A stretch of 64,000 nucleotides of DNA, from the NCBI GenBank assembly GCA_003001975.1, contig PVUG01000001.1, forward strand, positions 310,001-374,000, in the 5' to 3' direction. The position numbers and the translations under genes are program-made. This document shows positions 7,590 through 16,346 of the stretch, piece by piece. Below the pieces are notes generated by a model, which did not search any database, had not been told where the DNA came from, and worked only from the letters and a program-made list of their open reading frames with translations. Origin of the DNA: Martelella mediterranea. Its GTDB lineage: Bacteria; Pseudomonadota; Alphaproteobacteria; Rhizobiales; Rhizobiaceae. Each line of letters opens with the position of its first letter. The stretch's first letter is position 1.

Positions 7590-8387
7590 CTATTTTTCCA
7601 GACGACGCTGAAGCTGGTCGAACAGTGCAATCCGCATCAGTTCGTTACCGGCGACGACACTGCCGGTTTCAAGGCATTGCTGGCCGCCCTTGGTATCGGA
7701 GACGAAACCGCCCGCTTCGCGCACCAGGATCAGGCCCGCGGCCATATCCCAGGCCGAAAGCGCCTCTTCCCAGTAGCCGTCAAGCCGGCCGGCAGCGACA
7801 TAGGCCAGATCGAGCGAGGCAGCGCCCAGACGACGGATGCCGGCAACCTCGCCCATGACATGGCGCAGCTCCACAAGGAACTTGCCATGCTGGCCGCGGC
7901 CGAGATGGGGAACACCGCAGCCGATGACCGCATCGGCAAGATTGCGCCGCGCCGATACCCGGATGCGCCGGTCGTTGCAAAACGCACCGCCGCCCTTTTC
8001 GGCAACGTAGAGTTCGTCGAGGATCGGATTATAGATCACGCCGGCGACCACTTCGCCGGAGCGCTCCAGCGCAATCGAAACGGCGAACTGGGGAATGCCG
8101 TGGAGGAAATTGGTGGTGCCGTCGAGAGGATCGACGATCCAGCGATGCTGGCCGTCGGATCCGGTCTCCTCTCCGCCTTCCTCACCCAGAAAACCATAGG
8201 TCGGGCGGGCGCGCATCAGTTCGGTGCGGACGATCTTTTCCGCCTTGATATCCGCCTGGGACACAAAATCGGCGGGTCCCTTGACGGAAACCTGCAGGTT
8301 CTGCACTTCGCCGAAATCGCGGGTCAGCGACCGACCCGCTTTCAGGGCGGCCTGAACCATCACATTGAGAAGGGCTGAACGGGCCAT
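7590..8387 (-). CDS. suhB: Inositol monophosphatase family protein
   Basis: Mg-dependent sugar-phosphate phosphatase, about 265 residues. Metal-site motifs are present in order: GEEGGEE near residue 65, WIVDPLDGTTNF near 83 and SAWDMAAGLILVREAGG near 209, so the enzyme should be active. The start MARSALLNVMVQAALKAG was chosen from family alignment, with AGGAATT about nine bases before; the track continues 13 codons further upstream without support. SuhB-type proteins act on inositol-1-phosphate and related substrates and, in enterobacteria, also take part in rRNA antitermination; which role applies here is not visible. Separate from the stator pair by about 165 bases with no gene. Confidence 0.9.
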   Translation of the reverse strand: MARSALLNVMVQAALKAGRSLTRDFGEVQNLQVSVKGPADFVSQADIKAEKIVRTELMRARPTYGFLGEEGGEETGSDGQHRWIVDPLDGTTNFLHGIPQFAVSIALERSGEVVAGVIYNPILDELYVAEKGGGAFCNDRRIRVSARRNLADAVIGCGVPHLGRGQHGKFLVELRHVMGEVAGIRRLGAASLDLAYVAAGRLDGYWEEALSAWDMAAGLILVREAGGFVSDTKGGQQCLETGSVVAGNELMRIALFDQLQRRLEK

Positions 8388-8481
8388 GACCAGAATTCCT
8401 TGATTATTGCACCGGAACGGAACCACCCGCGACCGGCAAACAGGCTGTTGGCGGGTTCATGACCACAGAACGGACCGGAAT

Positions 8482-9612
8482 TCAAGGCCTGTCAGGCATT
8501 TGCACGCACAGGCGTCTCGTGAAGCAGAGGCAGGCTGAGGATTTCGTACGGTTTCTACCGGCGTTTTTGGCCTGATAAAGCGCTCGGTCGGCATGATCAA
8601 AAGCGGTTTCAAGCGGAACGTCACCGACGGTAAAACCGGCAATCCCGGCACTAAGCGTGACGGAAAACGTCTCACGATCATGCGTGAAGACCAGTTTTTC
8701 AACGCGCGAACGGATATGTTCGGCAATCCGCCAGGCATCATCAAGCGAGGTGGAAAGCAGCACGACGGCGATTTCTTCACCGCCATAGCGCACAACCAGA
8801 TCGGAGCGGCGCATCCGGCTGGTGACCGTTGCGGCAACGCGCTGAAGAACTTCGTCTCCGCGCGGATGACCATAACGGTCATTGACCAGTTTGAAACGGT
8901 CGATATCGAACAGCACGACGCAACCAGAGCGCCTGCCGGGTGCGAGCATCTGCCCGATGCGCCCTTCAAACTGTTTCAGCGCGCGCCGGTTGAACAGGCC
9001 GGTCAGTGGATCGCGCTCGGCGTTGAACTCAACATCGCGCAGATATTCGGCGCTGCGCCTCGTCCTTTCCAGTGCCAAGCCGAGCACGACAACGCCGAGG
9101 ACATTGACGATCGTGAGCGGAACGCTGACACCGGCGATCAACAGCATTGCAGTGTCAAAATCGATCAAAAAGACCGAAAACGCCATCAGCGCGGCAAGAC
9201 ACCCCAGCACCAGAAAGCCGCCGGCTGTCCGCTTTTGCGGCATAAACCGGATGAACACGATCCCGGCAAGAGCGGCAATGACGATGCCGACGACACCGGC
9301 CAGCGTTCCATCTCCGCCGACCAGTATCCGAAACGCCGCCGCGCAGGCCGCAGTAAGGACCGCGCCGCCGATCCCGGCAAATGGCCCGGCAAGCGCAATG
9401 AAGACGGCCCTGGCATCAAAAACATAGCCGGCAGGCAGAACGATAGGGGTCGTCATCGAAGCCAGGGCGCCACAGGCCAACACCGCCGCGCTGGCATAGC
9501 CTTCATACCATTTCCCCCGAAAATGGCGCAGAATCAGACCATATGCCATCACGACAAGCGCGCCCAGCCCGAGGCTGGCAATCATCTGTCCGACAAAGTC
9601 AAACTGCAGCAC
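8482..9612 (-). CDS. Membrane diguanylate cyclase (GGDEF)
   Basis: Makes cyclic di-GMP from two GTP. The first ~190 residues form five or six membrane helices of the 5TM-LYT kind (GLILRHFRGKWYEGYASAAV), acting as sensor; the GGDEF domain follows (about 205-355) with RDPLTGLFNRRAL, DIDRFKLVND and the active-site loop GGEEI. The inhibitory I-site RxxD (RRSD) sits five residues before it, so product feedback is likely. The start is GTG (MLQFDFVGQ) with GGGGAAT upstream. The last ~20 residues (CLCFTRRLCVQMPDRP) look non-conserved. The 116 bases before the gene are AT-rich and may hold the promoter. No phosphodiesterase is nearby. Confidence 0.9.
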   Translation of the reverse strand: MLQFDFVGQMIASLGLGALVVMAYGLILRHFRGKWYEGYASAAVLACGALASMTTPIVLPAGYVFDARAVFIALAGPFAGIGGAVLTAACAAAFRILVGGDGTLAGVVGIVIAALAGIVFIRFMPQKRTAGGFLVLGCLAALMAFSVFLIDFDTAMLLIAGVSVPLTIVNVLGVVVLGLALERTRRSAEYLRDVEFNAERDPLTGLFNRRALKQFEGRIGQMLAPGRRSGCVVLFDIDRFKLVNDRYGHPRGDEVLQRVAATVTSRMRRSDLVVRYGGEEIAVVLLSTSLDDAWRIAEHIRSRVEKLVFTHDRETFSVTLSAGIAGFTVGDVPLETAFDHADRALYQAKNAGRNRTKSSACLCFTRRLCVQMPDRP

Positions 9613-9728
9613 AAGGCCATTCCCCCACGAACCCCACCACCTATACGCGATAATTAGTGCCTTATGTCATAAAACGTGCGTAACGTACACGTCAAAAAAT
9701 GGAAATGACACAAAAAATGCAAGTATTA

Positions 9729-10856
9729 CTAGTAACGTCGCACGATCGCTCGAGATCGCAATGTAACTTTGGCACGATTTTCTGGAGAAAGCGACGAGAG
9801 AAGTTGCTCCATTTCCTCGTTTTTTAGTCCAACATTACGCGCCGTCAGATAAAACATTGCCGCCGCCTCCCGGTCGACGGGCGTTCCGATACCATTCAGA
9901 TAGAGATAGGCCAGCCGGCTGGCGGCCGCAGCATTGCCGTTGAGTGCGGCGCGATGCATCCAGTCAAACCCTTCCGGCAGGTTGCGCGGCATATCCGTCC
10001 CGTTGATCAGTGCAAGCGCCAGATCGAGCTGGGCGGTATCGTGATCGGCATTGGCCGCACGACGCAGCCAGTAGCGCCAGAGCTCCCGCTTTTCCTCCGG
10101 TATCCCCTCAAGCGCGCGATAGATCTGGGATAGCGCATACTGAGCATCGGCAATATCGGCCTCTGCCGCCATTTCATACCACGGCAAAGCGCTCCGGAGT
10201 CCTTCCGGACCGGGGTCTTCCTCAACCAGGATCGTCGCATGGTTGAAGGCCGCAAGCGGATCGCCCGCTTCTGCCGCCTGCCGCACCAGATCCCGCCCCC
10301 TCTGCTGCTCGTCCTCGTCATCGGAGCCGAGCAGAAACATCCCGTAGCGATTGACGGCGAAGGGCGCGCCGCTGTCGGCGGCCATCCGGTACCAGGCTTC
10401 CGGCGGCCCTGCCCGGTTTTCGGCGATCAGCTTGCGCTCGACCAGTTCGGCAATCAGGGTTTCCGCGCGGGGGTCACCGCGGCCGGCGCGTTGCATCGCG
10501 GCCTCGTAGGCGGCATTGAACAATCCGCGCTGATAAGCCCCGTAAGCCTCATCCACCGGCCCGTCATACGGTGTTTCAGGCTCACCGGCCTCGGTATTCT
10601 CTGTGTCGTCCGCCGGCTCAACGTCGTCCATCGTCGCCGCCGTCACCTGGGCAAATTCGAATGCATAGGCCTTGTCCGGGTCGCCCGTCTCCATGCCCGG
10701 CGGCAACAGCGCGCCCCCGAGACGGGGATTGCCGGGCGCGCCGGCAACCAGCCCGGTATCCGTTGCAAACTCCCGCGCCGTCAGCGCAAACGAGCGCCCC
10801 GGAAGCACCAGAGCAAAAACAGCGGCAACAACAACAATGCGGGTGCGGACGGTCAT
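9729..10856 (-). CDS. Secreted Sel1/TPR-repeat protein
   Basis: About 375 residues with a Sec signal peptide (MTVRTRIVVVAAVFALVLPGRSFA, cut probably after Ala24) and a run of Sel1-like helical repeats from about residue 145 to 345: AWYRMAADSGAPFAVNRYG, ALPWYEMAAEADIADAQYA, WLRRAANADHDTAQLDLA, WMHRAALNGNAAAASRLA. Between signal and repeats lies an acidic low-complexity linker. Periplasmic scaffold or protein-protein adaptor; partner unknown. The start was taken at the signal peptide, with AAAGAGG eight bases before; seven bases separate it from the ThiE-like gene upstream, so the two are likely co-transcribed. Confidence 0.85.
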   Translation of the reverse strand: MTVRTRIVVVAAVFALVLPGRSFALTAREFATDTGLVAGAPGNPRLGGALLPPGMETGDPDKAYAFEFAQVTAATMDDVEPADDTENTEAGEPETPYDGPVDEAYGAYQRGLFNAAYEAAMQRAGRGDPRAETLIAELVERKLIAENRAGPPEAWYRMAADSGAPFAVNRYGMFLLGSDDEDEQQRGRDLVRQAAEAGDPLAAFNHATILVEEDPGPEGLRSALPWYEMAAEADIADAQYALSQIYRALEGIPEEKRELWRYWLRRAANADHDTAQLDLALALINGTDMPRNLPEGFDWMHRAALNGNAAAASRLAYLYLNGIGTPVDREAAAMFYLTARNVGLKNEEMEQLLSSLSPENRAKVTLRSRAIVRRY

Positions 10857-10863
10857 AACCTCT

Positions 10864-11517
10864 TTAATAATCAAAACGCGGCGCTTTTTCGTCGAGCACG
10901 GCATTGATCTGGGCGACCATGCCGGCCGCTCCGCCCGGCGCTGAGAACACCGCCTTGCCGACAGCAACGAATTCCGCCCATGTCAACGCGGCCTCGATCA
11001 CGCTTGCCGGTTCACTTCCCGCCATCACGATGCAGGGGATTTCGACCATCGAGGCCCACCATTCGCCAAGCTCCAGGTTCTTGGGATGGGTCTTGGGGCG
11101 CGTATCGCCGTCCAGCATGCCGAAAAACACGTAATCGGGGTTCAGTTCCCCCAATTCCAGCGCCTGATGGCGATCCTTGGGTGCACTGGCGCCGACAATC
11201 ATGCGCGGCGAAAACCGGTCCATCGCATCGGCAAGGACGCCCGGCCCTCCCTCGATATGAATACCATCGGCCTTGGCGCGCCCGGCCACACGGGTATCGC
11301 CGGCAATGATGGCGGCGGTATCGTAGTTCTGAATCACCGGAACGATCCGTTCGGCGCGTTTTTGAAAAGCCTCGACGGGTTCGCCGTATTGCGGAAGGAT
11401 AACCGATGCCACGTCGCCGCCGCGCAACGCGTCAGCAATCGCTTTCTCCTGCGCTTCCACATCCGCGTTTTCCGGCGCGACAAGCACCAACCGGCAACGT
11501 TCCTGTTCCGTATCCAT
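10864..11517 (-). CDS. Divergent thiamine-phosphate-synthase-like protein
   Basis: A 217-residue TIM-barrel protein with ThiE-family layout (ADGIHIEG, ASAPKDRHQALELGELNPDYVFFG, then PCIVMAGS), but the phosphate-binding QLRxK motif reads VILPQYG, the acidic metal-binding ND/DD motif is GDTRV, and the F-x-T-xTK loop is lost. It is therefore unlikely to make thiamine phosphate; the intact ThiE is at 24976-25614. ATG 11517 was chosen because AAGGGG stands nine bases before it, whereas the ATG nine bases upstream would be touching that site. Next to a Sel1-repeat gene with no thiamine gene nearby. Could be a nonenzymatic or altered-substrate paralog. Confidence 0.75.
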   Translation of the reverse strand: MDTEQERCRLVLVAPENADVEAQEKAIADALRGGDVASVILPQYGEPVEAFQKRAERIVPVIQNYDTAAIIAGDTRVAGRAKADGIHIEGGPGVLADAMDRFSPRMIVGASAPKDRHQALELGELNPDYVFFGMLDGDTRPKTHPKNLELGEWWASMVEIPCIVMAGSEPASVIEAALTWAEFVAVGKAVFSAPGGAAGMVAQINAVLDEKAPRFDY

Positions 11518-11616
11518 GTCTCTCATCCCCTTGCAGGCGCGCCGAAGGCGGGTTCGCCCTCTCGCCATTTCGGGATAAATCCGTTAGAGCGGAGTTTCAA
11601 CAGGTGCTTTGATTTC

Positions 11617-12375
11617 ATGCTTCCCGATCCAATCTTTTATGCGGCGGCGATCCCCGCCGTTCTTCTTGTCGGCCTGACGAAAGGCGGCATGGGCGGCGCG
11701 CTTGCGCTGCTCGGCGTTCCCATTCTGACATTCGTCGTCGAACCGGCAACGGCAGCGGCCATCATGCTTCCAATCCTGATTGTCATGGATGGGGTGGCGC
11801 TGTGGTCCTGGCGCCAGTACGGACACTGGCCGACATTGCGCATCCTGCTGCCGGGCGCGGTGATCGGCACCGTTTTGGGATGGTACACGTTTTCCGTGGT
11901 GCCTTTCGAGCTGACGCGCATGCTCGTCGGTCTCGCCACCGTCATCTTTGCCGGGAAATATTTCTATGATCGCTGGAAGCCCGGCGAAAAAATCGAAAAG
12001 CCGCCGGCCGGACAACGCCCTGTCGCCGCCACGATCTGGGGCGGCATCGCCGGTTATACCAGCTTCATCTCCCATTCCGGCGGACCGCCCTACCAGATCT
12101 ACACGCTGCCGCTGAAGCTTGACCCGCGCTCCTATACCGGCGCCAGTGTCCGCTTTTTCGCCATCGTCAATGTGATGAAGCTTCTGCCTTATTATGCGCT
12201 CGGCGAACTCGGCGCACCGAATTTGGCGGCATCGGCCACCCTGTTGCCCTTCGCCGTGGTCGCCACCGTTGCCGGTGCCACGATCGTCAAGCGCATGCGC
12301 ATGGAAGTGTTCTACCCGTTCATGTATGCCATGGCATTTCTTGCCGGCATGAAACTGGTTCTCGACGGGTTTTGA
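11617..12375 (+). CDS. TSUP (TauE/SafE) family permease
   Basis: A 252-residue membrane protein with about eight hydrophobic helices and the typical TSUP start IFYAAAIPAVLLVGLTKGGMGG, a second-half repeat around GIAGYTSFISHSGGPP, and the loop YTGASVRFFAIVNVMKLLPY. Such proteins move sulfite, sulfoacetate, taurine or other small anions; the substrate is not decided. The ATG MLPDPIFYAA was chosen by family fit, since the open frame upstream is the antisense of the ThiE-like gene. Divergent from that gene by about 100 bases and followed by a terminator, so it is a single-gene unit. Confidence 0.87.
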   Translation: MLPDPIFYAAAIPAVLLVGLTKGGMGGALALLGVPILTFVVEPATAAAIMLPILIVMDGVALWSWRQYGHWPTLRILLPGAVIGTVLGWYTFSVVPFELTRMLVGLATVIFAGKYFYDRWKPGEKIEKPPAGQRPVAATIWGGIAGYTSFISHSGGPPYQIYTLPLKLDPRSYTGASVRFFAIVNVMKLLPYYALGELGAPNLAASATLLPFAVVATVAGATIVKRMRMEVFYPFMYAMAFLAGMKLVLDGF

Positions 12376-12385
12376 AGAGGAATGC

Positions 12386-12416
12386 CGCGGCCACCGTATT
12401 AGTTGGCCGCGTTTTC
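12386..12416 (+). terminator. Terminator of TSUP gene
   Basis: Stem cgcggcca / tggccgcg, ten-base loop and TTTTCTTTC tail, eleven bases after the stop codon. Confidence 0.8.
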
Positions 12417-12430
12417 TTTCCCGGTCGGGC

Positions 12431-12697
12431 CTACTCGTCCGACGGCGCGCGAATCATGCCGAGCGCGATCATATAGGTGTCGAGCACGGCTTCTTCTTCC
12501 ATGCGCTCCTGCTCGTCCTTCTTGCGCAGCGAAATGATCTTGCGCAGCGCCTTGGTATCAAAACCGGTGCCCTTGGCTTCGGCATAGACATCCTTGATGT
12601 CGTCGGCGATGGTCTTCTTTTCTTCTTCGAGACGTTCAATGCGTTCGATGATCGAGCGCAGCTGATCGCGCGCAATGCCGTGGGCGTCGTCGGCCAT
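12431..12697 (-). CDS. gapR: GapR-type nucleoid protein (DUF2312)
   Basis: An 88-residue highly charged helical protein, [20 protein letters not shown]..., matching the DUF2312/GapR family. In Caulobacter GapR binds AT-rich and overtwisted DNA ahead of replication forks and is essential for growth. The conserved helical core [27 protein letters not shown] and [20 protein letters not shown] is present and full length. ATG 12697 has AAGGAG six bases before it; a TTG two codons earlier was excluded. Convergent with the TSUP gene and about 90 bases upstream from a DUF1244 gene on the same strand. Confidence 0.85.
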   Translation of the reverse strand: MADDAHGIARDQLRSIIERIERLEEEKKTIADDIKDVYAEAKGTGFDTKALRKIISLRKKDEQERMEEEAVLDTYMIALGMIRAPSDE

Positions 12698-12786
12698 GGT
12701 CAACTCCTTATGTCGCTGAAAAATGCGTGGGCTCCTGCCTGCCGAAAACAGCGCGACAGGTCAAGTTCCTTCTTCGCTTGTCCCGT

Positions 12787-13092
12787 TCATTCACGCGGTT
12801 TGTTGTTTTCAAAACCGGCTTTCTGTTCGGCACTCGCCTCGCGCTGATAACGCGCCTTCCATTCATCATAGGGCATGCCGTAGACAATTTCGCGCGCCTC
12901 CTCGCGGGTGAGCGCGATATCTTCCGCCTCGGCTGCATCCCGGTACCAGTTGGACAGGCAATTGCGGCAAAAACCGGCAAGGTTCATCAAATAGATATTC
13001 TGTACATCGCTGCGCTCGCGCAAATGCGCAACCAGCCGTCTGAAGGCCGCGGCCTCGAGATCACGTTTCTGCTCTTCGCTCAGTCCGCTCAT
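12787..13092 (-). CDS. DUF1244 family protein
   Basis: A 101-residue soluble protein of the DUF1244 family found in Alpha- and Gammaproteobacteria. Recognisable core: FRRLVAHLRERSDVQNIYLMNLAGFCRNCLSNWYRDAA, with two cysteines (CRNC) three apart, and a C-terminal YGMPYDEWKARYQ. The CxxC pair might bind metal, but no second pair is present, so a redox or dimer role is equally possible. Function is unknown to me. Eighteen bases separate it from the formylglutamate hydrolase gene upstream, indicating an operon. Confidence 0.85.
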   Translation of the reverse strand: MSGLSEEQKRDLEAAAFRRLVAHLRERSDVQNIYLMNLAGFCRNCLSNWYRDAAEAEDIALTREEAREIVYGMPYDEWKARYQREASAEQKAGFENNKPRE

Positions 13093-13110
13093 GTCAGCCT
13101 CCGGGTATCG

Positions 13111-13893
13111 TTATCTTACGCGTGAAGGATAATGGCGGCGCTCGTGCAGCGCCGCGTCCGCATTCAGCGCCGCGATGACAGGCTCGAGCCGGCCTGCCCA
13201 CAGGGCAACCCCCGCATCATCGGCGATCAGGTCCTGCCGCACTTCGAGCAATGCGTGGGCGATGCCCTTTGTCATGCAGTGCCGGTTCATCGTATCGCCC
13301 TTCAGGGCACCGTCATAGGGCTCGTTGTCGCCCACGACCACGCCATCGATGGCTGCAAGCATGTCGATCAGCGGCCGGACGGCCCGCGGGTCGCCGTCCC
13401 ACAACACGCCCGCATGCCATGGCCGGGCAATGTTCTTCCAGAACGGTGTGAACGAATGAACCGAAATCACCAGCGGCGGCCTGCCGGCAGCCGCCTCTGC
13501 CTGCGCGATCGTCTCGTCGACGGCATCATGATAGGGCCGGTGAAAGGCGTCGAGCCGCCGTTCCCGCTCTTCGGCCGACAGCGGATGATTGGCCGGGATA
13601 ATGGCGCCGTCAGAAATCTTCATGATCAGTGTCGGATCGTCCTCGCCGCGGTTGGGATCGATCAGCAGGCGGGAAAATGTGGACAGCACCGCCGGACAGG
13701 CCAGCCGCCGGGCCAGCGTGCGGGTCAAAGCCTCCACGCCGATATCATAAGCCACATGGCGCCGGAAAACGCTGCGGTCGAGACCGAGATCATCATACTC
13801 CCCAGGCACGGTCGCCATGGCATGATCCGCCAACAGGACTAAACCCGTGTCATATTTTCCCTTTATTCTCTCATAAGCGTTGATGTTCGGCAT
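13111..13893 (-). CDS. N-formylglutamate amidohydrolase
   Basis: About 260 residues of the FGase family, which releases formate and glutamate from N-formylglutamate, the end of one histidine-degradation route, or acts on related N-acyl amino acids. Visible pieces: VLLADHAMATVPGEYDDLGLD (metal-ligand region), LIDPNRGEDDPTLI, SVHSFTPFW and VVGDNEPYDG. The start MPNINAYERIKGKYDTG was chosen because similarity starts there; a longer frame of 79 extra residues runs through the upstream spacer and was rejected. No hut genes nearby, so the physiological substrate remains open. Likely cotranscribed with the DUF1244 gene. Confidence 0.86.
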   Translation of the reverse strand: MPNINAYERIKGKYDTGLVLLADHAMATVPGEYDDLGLDRSVFRRHVAYDIGVEALTRTLARRLACPAVLSTFSRLLIDPNRGEDDPTLIMKISDGAIIPANHPLSAEERERRLDAFHRPYHDAVDETIAQAEAAAGRPPLVISVHSFTPFWKNIARPWHAGVLWDGDPRAVRPLIDMLAAIDGVVVGDNEPYDGALKGDTMNRHCMTKGIAHALLEVRQDLIADDAGVALWAGRLEPVIAALNADAALHERRHYPSRVR

Positions 13894-14060
13894 GGATATC
13901 CGCCGCAGAATTAACAATAATGCGGGTGATGGCATAGAGTCGGCACATTCGGCAAGCTGCAACCGCGCCATTTGCCTCGCTTGCTGCGGGGCTTTATGAT
14001 AGAGGCTGCAAATCGATTGAATGCGCCTCCCGCACGGTGACGCAAAACGAGATCTGGTAC

Positions 14061-14564
14061 ATGCGACTGAAACCGAATCACCCACAAACCGGCCCTGCAA
14101 ACCACGCACCCAAGAGCGTGACGCGGGCACTGTCCTGCTCCGGCCTTTTCCTTGGCGGGCTTTTCATGGCAGCGCTCTGGCCGACCGATCAGGCACATGC
14201 CGAATTCCGGGTCTGCAACGATACGGCCAACCTCGTAGGCGTTGCAGTCGGCTATCGCGGTGAAGACGGATGGATTTCGGAGGGCTGGTGGCAATTGCCG
14301 GCCACCACCTGCGCAACCGTCGTGCCCGGCCCCTTGCAATCGCGCTACTACTATCTGTACGCCGAAGACGCTTCCGGAAGCGGACGCTGGACAGGCTATA
14401 CCAACATGTGTGTTGCCGAAGAGGAATTCGAGATCACCGGAGTCCAGGACTGCTTCACGCGTGGCTATCAGCAGATGGGATTCAGCGAATACGACACAGG
14501 GCGGGAGGAGAGCTGGACCGTTCAGCTTTCCGAAAAGCCCAGCACCCAAGAAAGTCAGAACTGA
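14061..14564 (+). CDS. DUF1036 exported protein
   Basis: A DUF1036-family protein of about 167 residues. A basic N-region and hydrophobic stretch (ALSCSGLFLGGLFMAALW) followed by AHA make a signal peptide likely, with the mature part beginning EFRVCNDTANLVGVAVGYRGEDGW; the domain ends near ESWTVQL. Cysteines in the mature part come in about four positions, suitable for disulfides in the periplasm. The start is uncertain: ATG 14061, or GTG 24 bases upstream. The stop overlaps the pyk start (TGATG), so translation is coupled. In many Rhizobiales the same two genes are neighbours. Function unknown. Confidence 0.82.
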   Translation: MRLKPNHPQTGPANHAPKSVTRALSCSGLFLGGLFMAALWPTDQAHAEFRVCNDTANLVGVAVGYRGEDGWISEGWWQLPATTCATVVPGPLQSRYYYLYAEDASGSGRWTGYTNMCVAEEEFEITGVQDCFTRGYQQMGFSEYDTGREESWTVQLSEKPSTQESQN

Positions 14565-16003
14565 TGAGACGTAACAGAAAAGTCAAAATCCTCGCCACAC
14601 TCGGCCCCGCCTCGTCTGAAGAAGAGCAGATCCAGAAGCTCCACGAAGCCGGAGCAGACCTCTTCCGCATCAATATGAGCCATGCCAGCCATGACCTGAT
14701 GCGCACGCTGATCAAGCGTATCCGCAATGTCGAAGCCCGTCTCGGTCGTCCGATCGGCATTCTCTGCGACCTGCAGGGCCCGAAACTGCGCGTCGGAAAA
14801 TTCCTCGACGGCAAGGTCGAGCTGGAAATCGGCCAGACCTTCACCCTCGACGACAAGGATGAGCCCGGCAATGAAAAGCGCGTTTTCCTGCCGCATCCGG
14901 AAATCCTGCAATCGGTCCAGCCCGGCCACCGTCTGCTGATCGATGACGGCAAGCTGCAGCTGCGCGCCGAAAAATGCGACGGCAAGAGCATCGAATGCAC
15001 CGTTGTCGCCGGCACCACGATTTCCGACCGCAAGGGCGTGTCGCTTCCCGACACCCTGCTCGGTGTCGGCGCGCTGACCGACAAGGACCGTGCCGACCTC
15101 GATGCCGTTCTGGAAACTGGCGATGCCGACTGGGTTGCGCTTTCCTTCGTCCAGCGCCCCGACGACCTTGCCGAAGTGCGCAAGATTGCCCGTGGCCAGG
15201 TCGGCCTGATGTCGAAGATCGAAAAGCCGCAGGCTATCGAGCGCATCGAGGAAATCATCGAAATGAGCGATGCGCTGATGGTGGCGCGTGGTGACCTCGG
15301 CGTCGAAATGCCGCTGGAAACCGTGCCCGGCCTTCAGAAAAAGCTCATCCGTCTGTGCCGCTCCGCCGGTAAGCCGGTTGTCGTCGCCACCCAGATGCTG
15401 GAATCGATGATCGAATCGCCGGTTCCGACCCGCGCCGAGGTTTCCGACGTCGCAACCGCCGTTTTCGAAGGCGCCGACGCCGTCATGCTGTCGGCTGAAT
15501 CGGCTGCCGGCAAGTATCCCGCAGAAGCCGTTGCCACCATGGCGTCGGTCGCCCGCACCATTGAGCGCGAACAGCTTTATCCGCAGATTCTCTACGCACA
15601 GCGGCCGCAGCCGGAAGCCACCGGCGCCGACGCGATCTCGCTGGCCTCGCGTGAAATTGCCGAAACGCTGAAACTGACGGCTCTGGTCTGTTACACGGCA
15701 TCGGGCACAACCGGCCTGCGCGCCGCCCGCGAGCGGCCGAACGTTCCGATCATCGCGCTGTCGCCGGTGGTCAAGACCGCCCGCCGCCTCTCCGTGGTCT
15801 GGGGCCTGCACTGCGTGGTTGCCGACGAGCCGACGGATCTCGACACCATGGTGGACGGTGCCTGCCAGATCGTTGTTGACGAAGGCATCGGCAAGCCCGG
15901 TGACCGGATCATCATTTCCGCCGGCGTGCCGCTTGGCACCCCCGGCGCCACCAACATGCTGCGCATCGCCTATATCGGCATGGACGGCCGCTCCGGCGTC
16001 TGA
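14564..16003 (+). CDS. pyk: Pyruvate kinase
   Basis: Last step of glycolysis: phosphoenolpyruvate + ADP to pyruvate + ATP. 479 residues, full length. Visible motifs: KILATLGPAS and FRINMSHAS near the N-terminus, CDLQGPKLRVG, SLPDTLLGVGALTDKD in the B domain region, the catalytic lysine stretch VGLMSKIEKPQAIERIEEII, MVARGDLGVEMP and ATQMLESMI, with the regulatory C-domain TASGTTGLRAARERP. The ATG overlaps the DUF1036 stop; the longer open frame upstream is the out-of-frame DUF1036 region and not part of the enzyme. A strong terminator follows. Confidence 0.97.
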   Translation: MRRNRKVKILATLGPASSEEEQIQKLHEAGADLFRINMSHASHDLMRTLIKRIRNVEARLGRPIGILCDLQGPKLRVGKFLDGKVELEIGQTFTLDDKDEPGNEKRVFLPHPEILQSVQPGHRLLIDDGKLQLRAEKCDGKSIECTVVAGTTISDRKGVSLPDTLLGVGALTDKDRADLDAVLETGDADWVALSFVQRPDDLAEVRKIARGQVGLMSKIEKPQAIERIEEIIEMSDALMVARGDLGVEMPLETVPGLQKKLIRLCRSAGKPVVVATQMLESMIESPVPTRAEVSDVATAVFEGADAVMLSAESAAGKYPAEAVATMASVARTIEREQLYPQILYAQRPQPEATGADAISLASREIAETLKLTALVCYTASGTTGLRAARERPNVPIIALSPVVKTARRLSVVWGLHCVVADEPTDLDTMVDGACQIVVDEGIGKPGDRIIISAGVPLGTPGATNMLRIAYIGMDGRSGV

Positions 16004-16031
16004 TCCGGACAGCCGAACAGATACCAAACGG

Positions 16032-16066
16032 AAAAGGCCGGGCCAAGAAAACGCCCGGCCTTTTTT
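16032..16066 (+). terminator. pyk terminator
   Basis: Stem ggccgggc / gcccggcc extended by A-T pairs, nine-base loop and six T, about 30 bases after the pyk stop. Confidence 0.9.
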
Positions 16067-16113
16067 CTTTCTCATCGATGAAGACGACACGAGAGCACGC
16101 TGCTGACAAAGCT

Positions 16114-16243
16114 CGTCCCGTGTTCTTTCGTCATACCGGCCTTGAGCCGGTATCCAGGGCCGCTTGCTTTGCGTTTCCAGAAAGTGTCTTTGCGCGCAAG
16201 GACTTGGCCCTTACTGGCTTCCGGCTCAAGGCCGGAATGACGG
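16114..16243. repeat. Dispersed inverted-repeat element, copy B
   Basis: Nearly the same as copy A at 1830-1984 over about 115 bases, and a better inverted repeat: the left end gtcataccggccttgagccg mirrors the right end cggctcaaggccggaatgac. Located between the pyk terminator and the TonB receptor gene, with no coding capacity. Confidence 0.8.
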
Positions 16244-16291
16244 AAGAGAAGAAGGCAACACCGTGACTACGCGCGGGGTTTGTCAACGAAC

Positions 16292-16321
16292 TGAGGCCGG
16301 GCGCTGTTGCGCCCGGCCTCA
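16292..16321 (-). terminator. Strong hairpin after TonB receptor gene
   Basis: Perfect 13-bp stem (tgaggccgggcgc) with tgtt loop, 26 bases after the receptor stop. There is no T run on the minus strand, so it may stabilise the 3' end or need Rho rather than act as an intrinsic terminator. Confidence 0.55.
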
Positions 16322-16346
16322 TGATTTTCAGTTTTAGGCCCTGAGC

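Noticed and set aside
14270-14563. 5' extension of pyruvate kinase
   Set aside because: It is the out-of-frame reading of the DUF1036 gene; the enzyme family begins at MRRNRKVKI.
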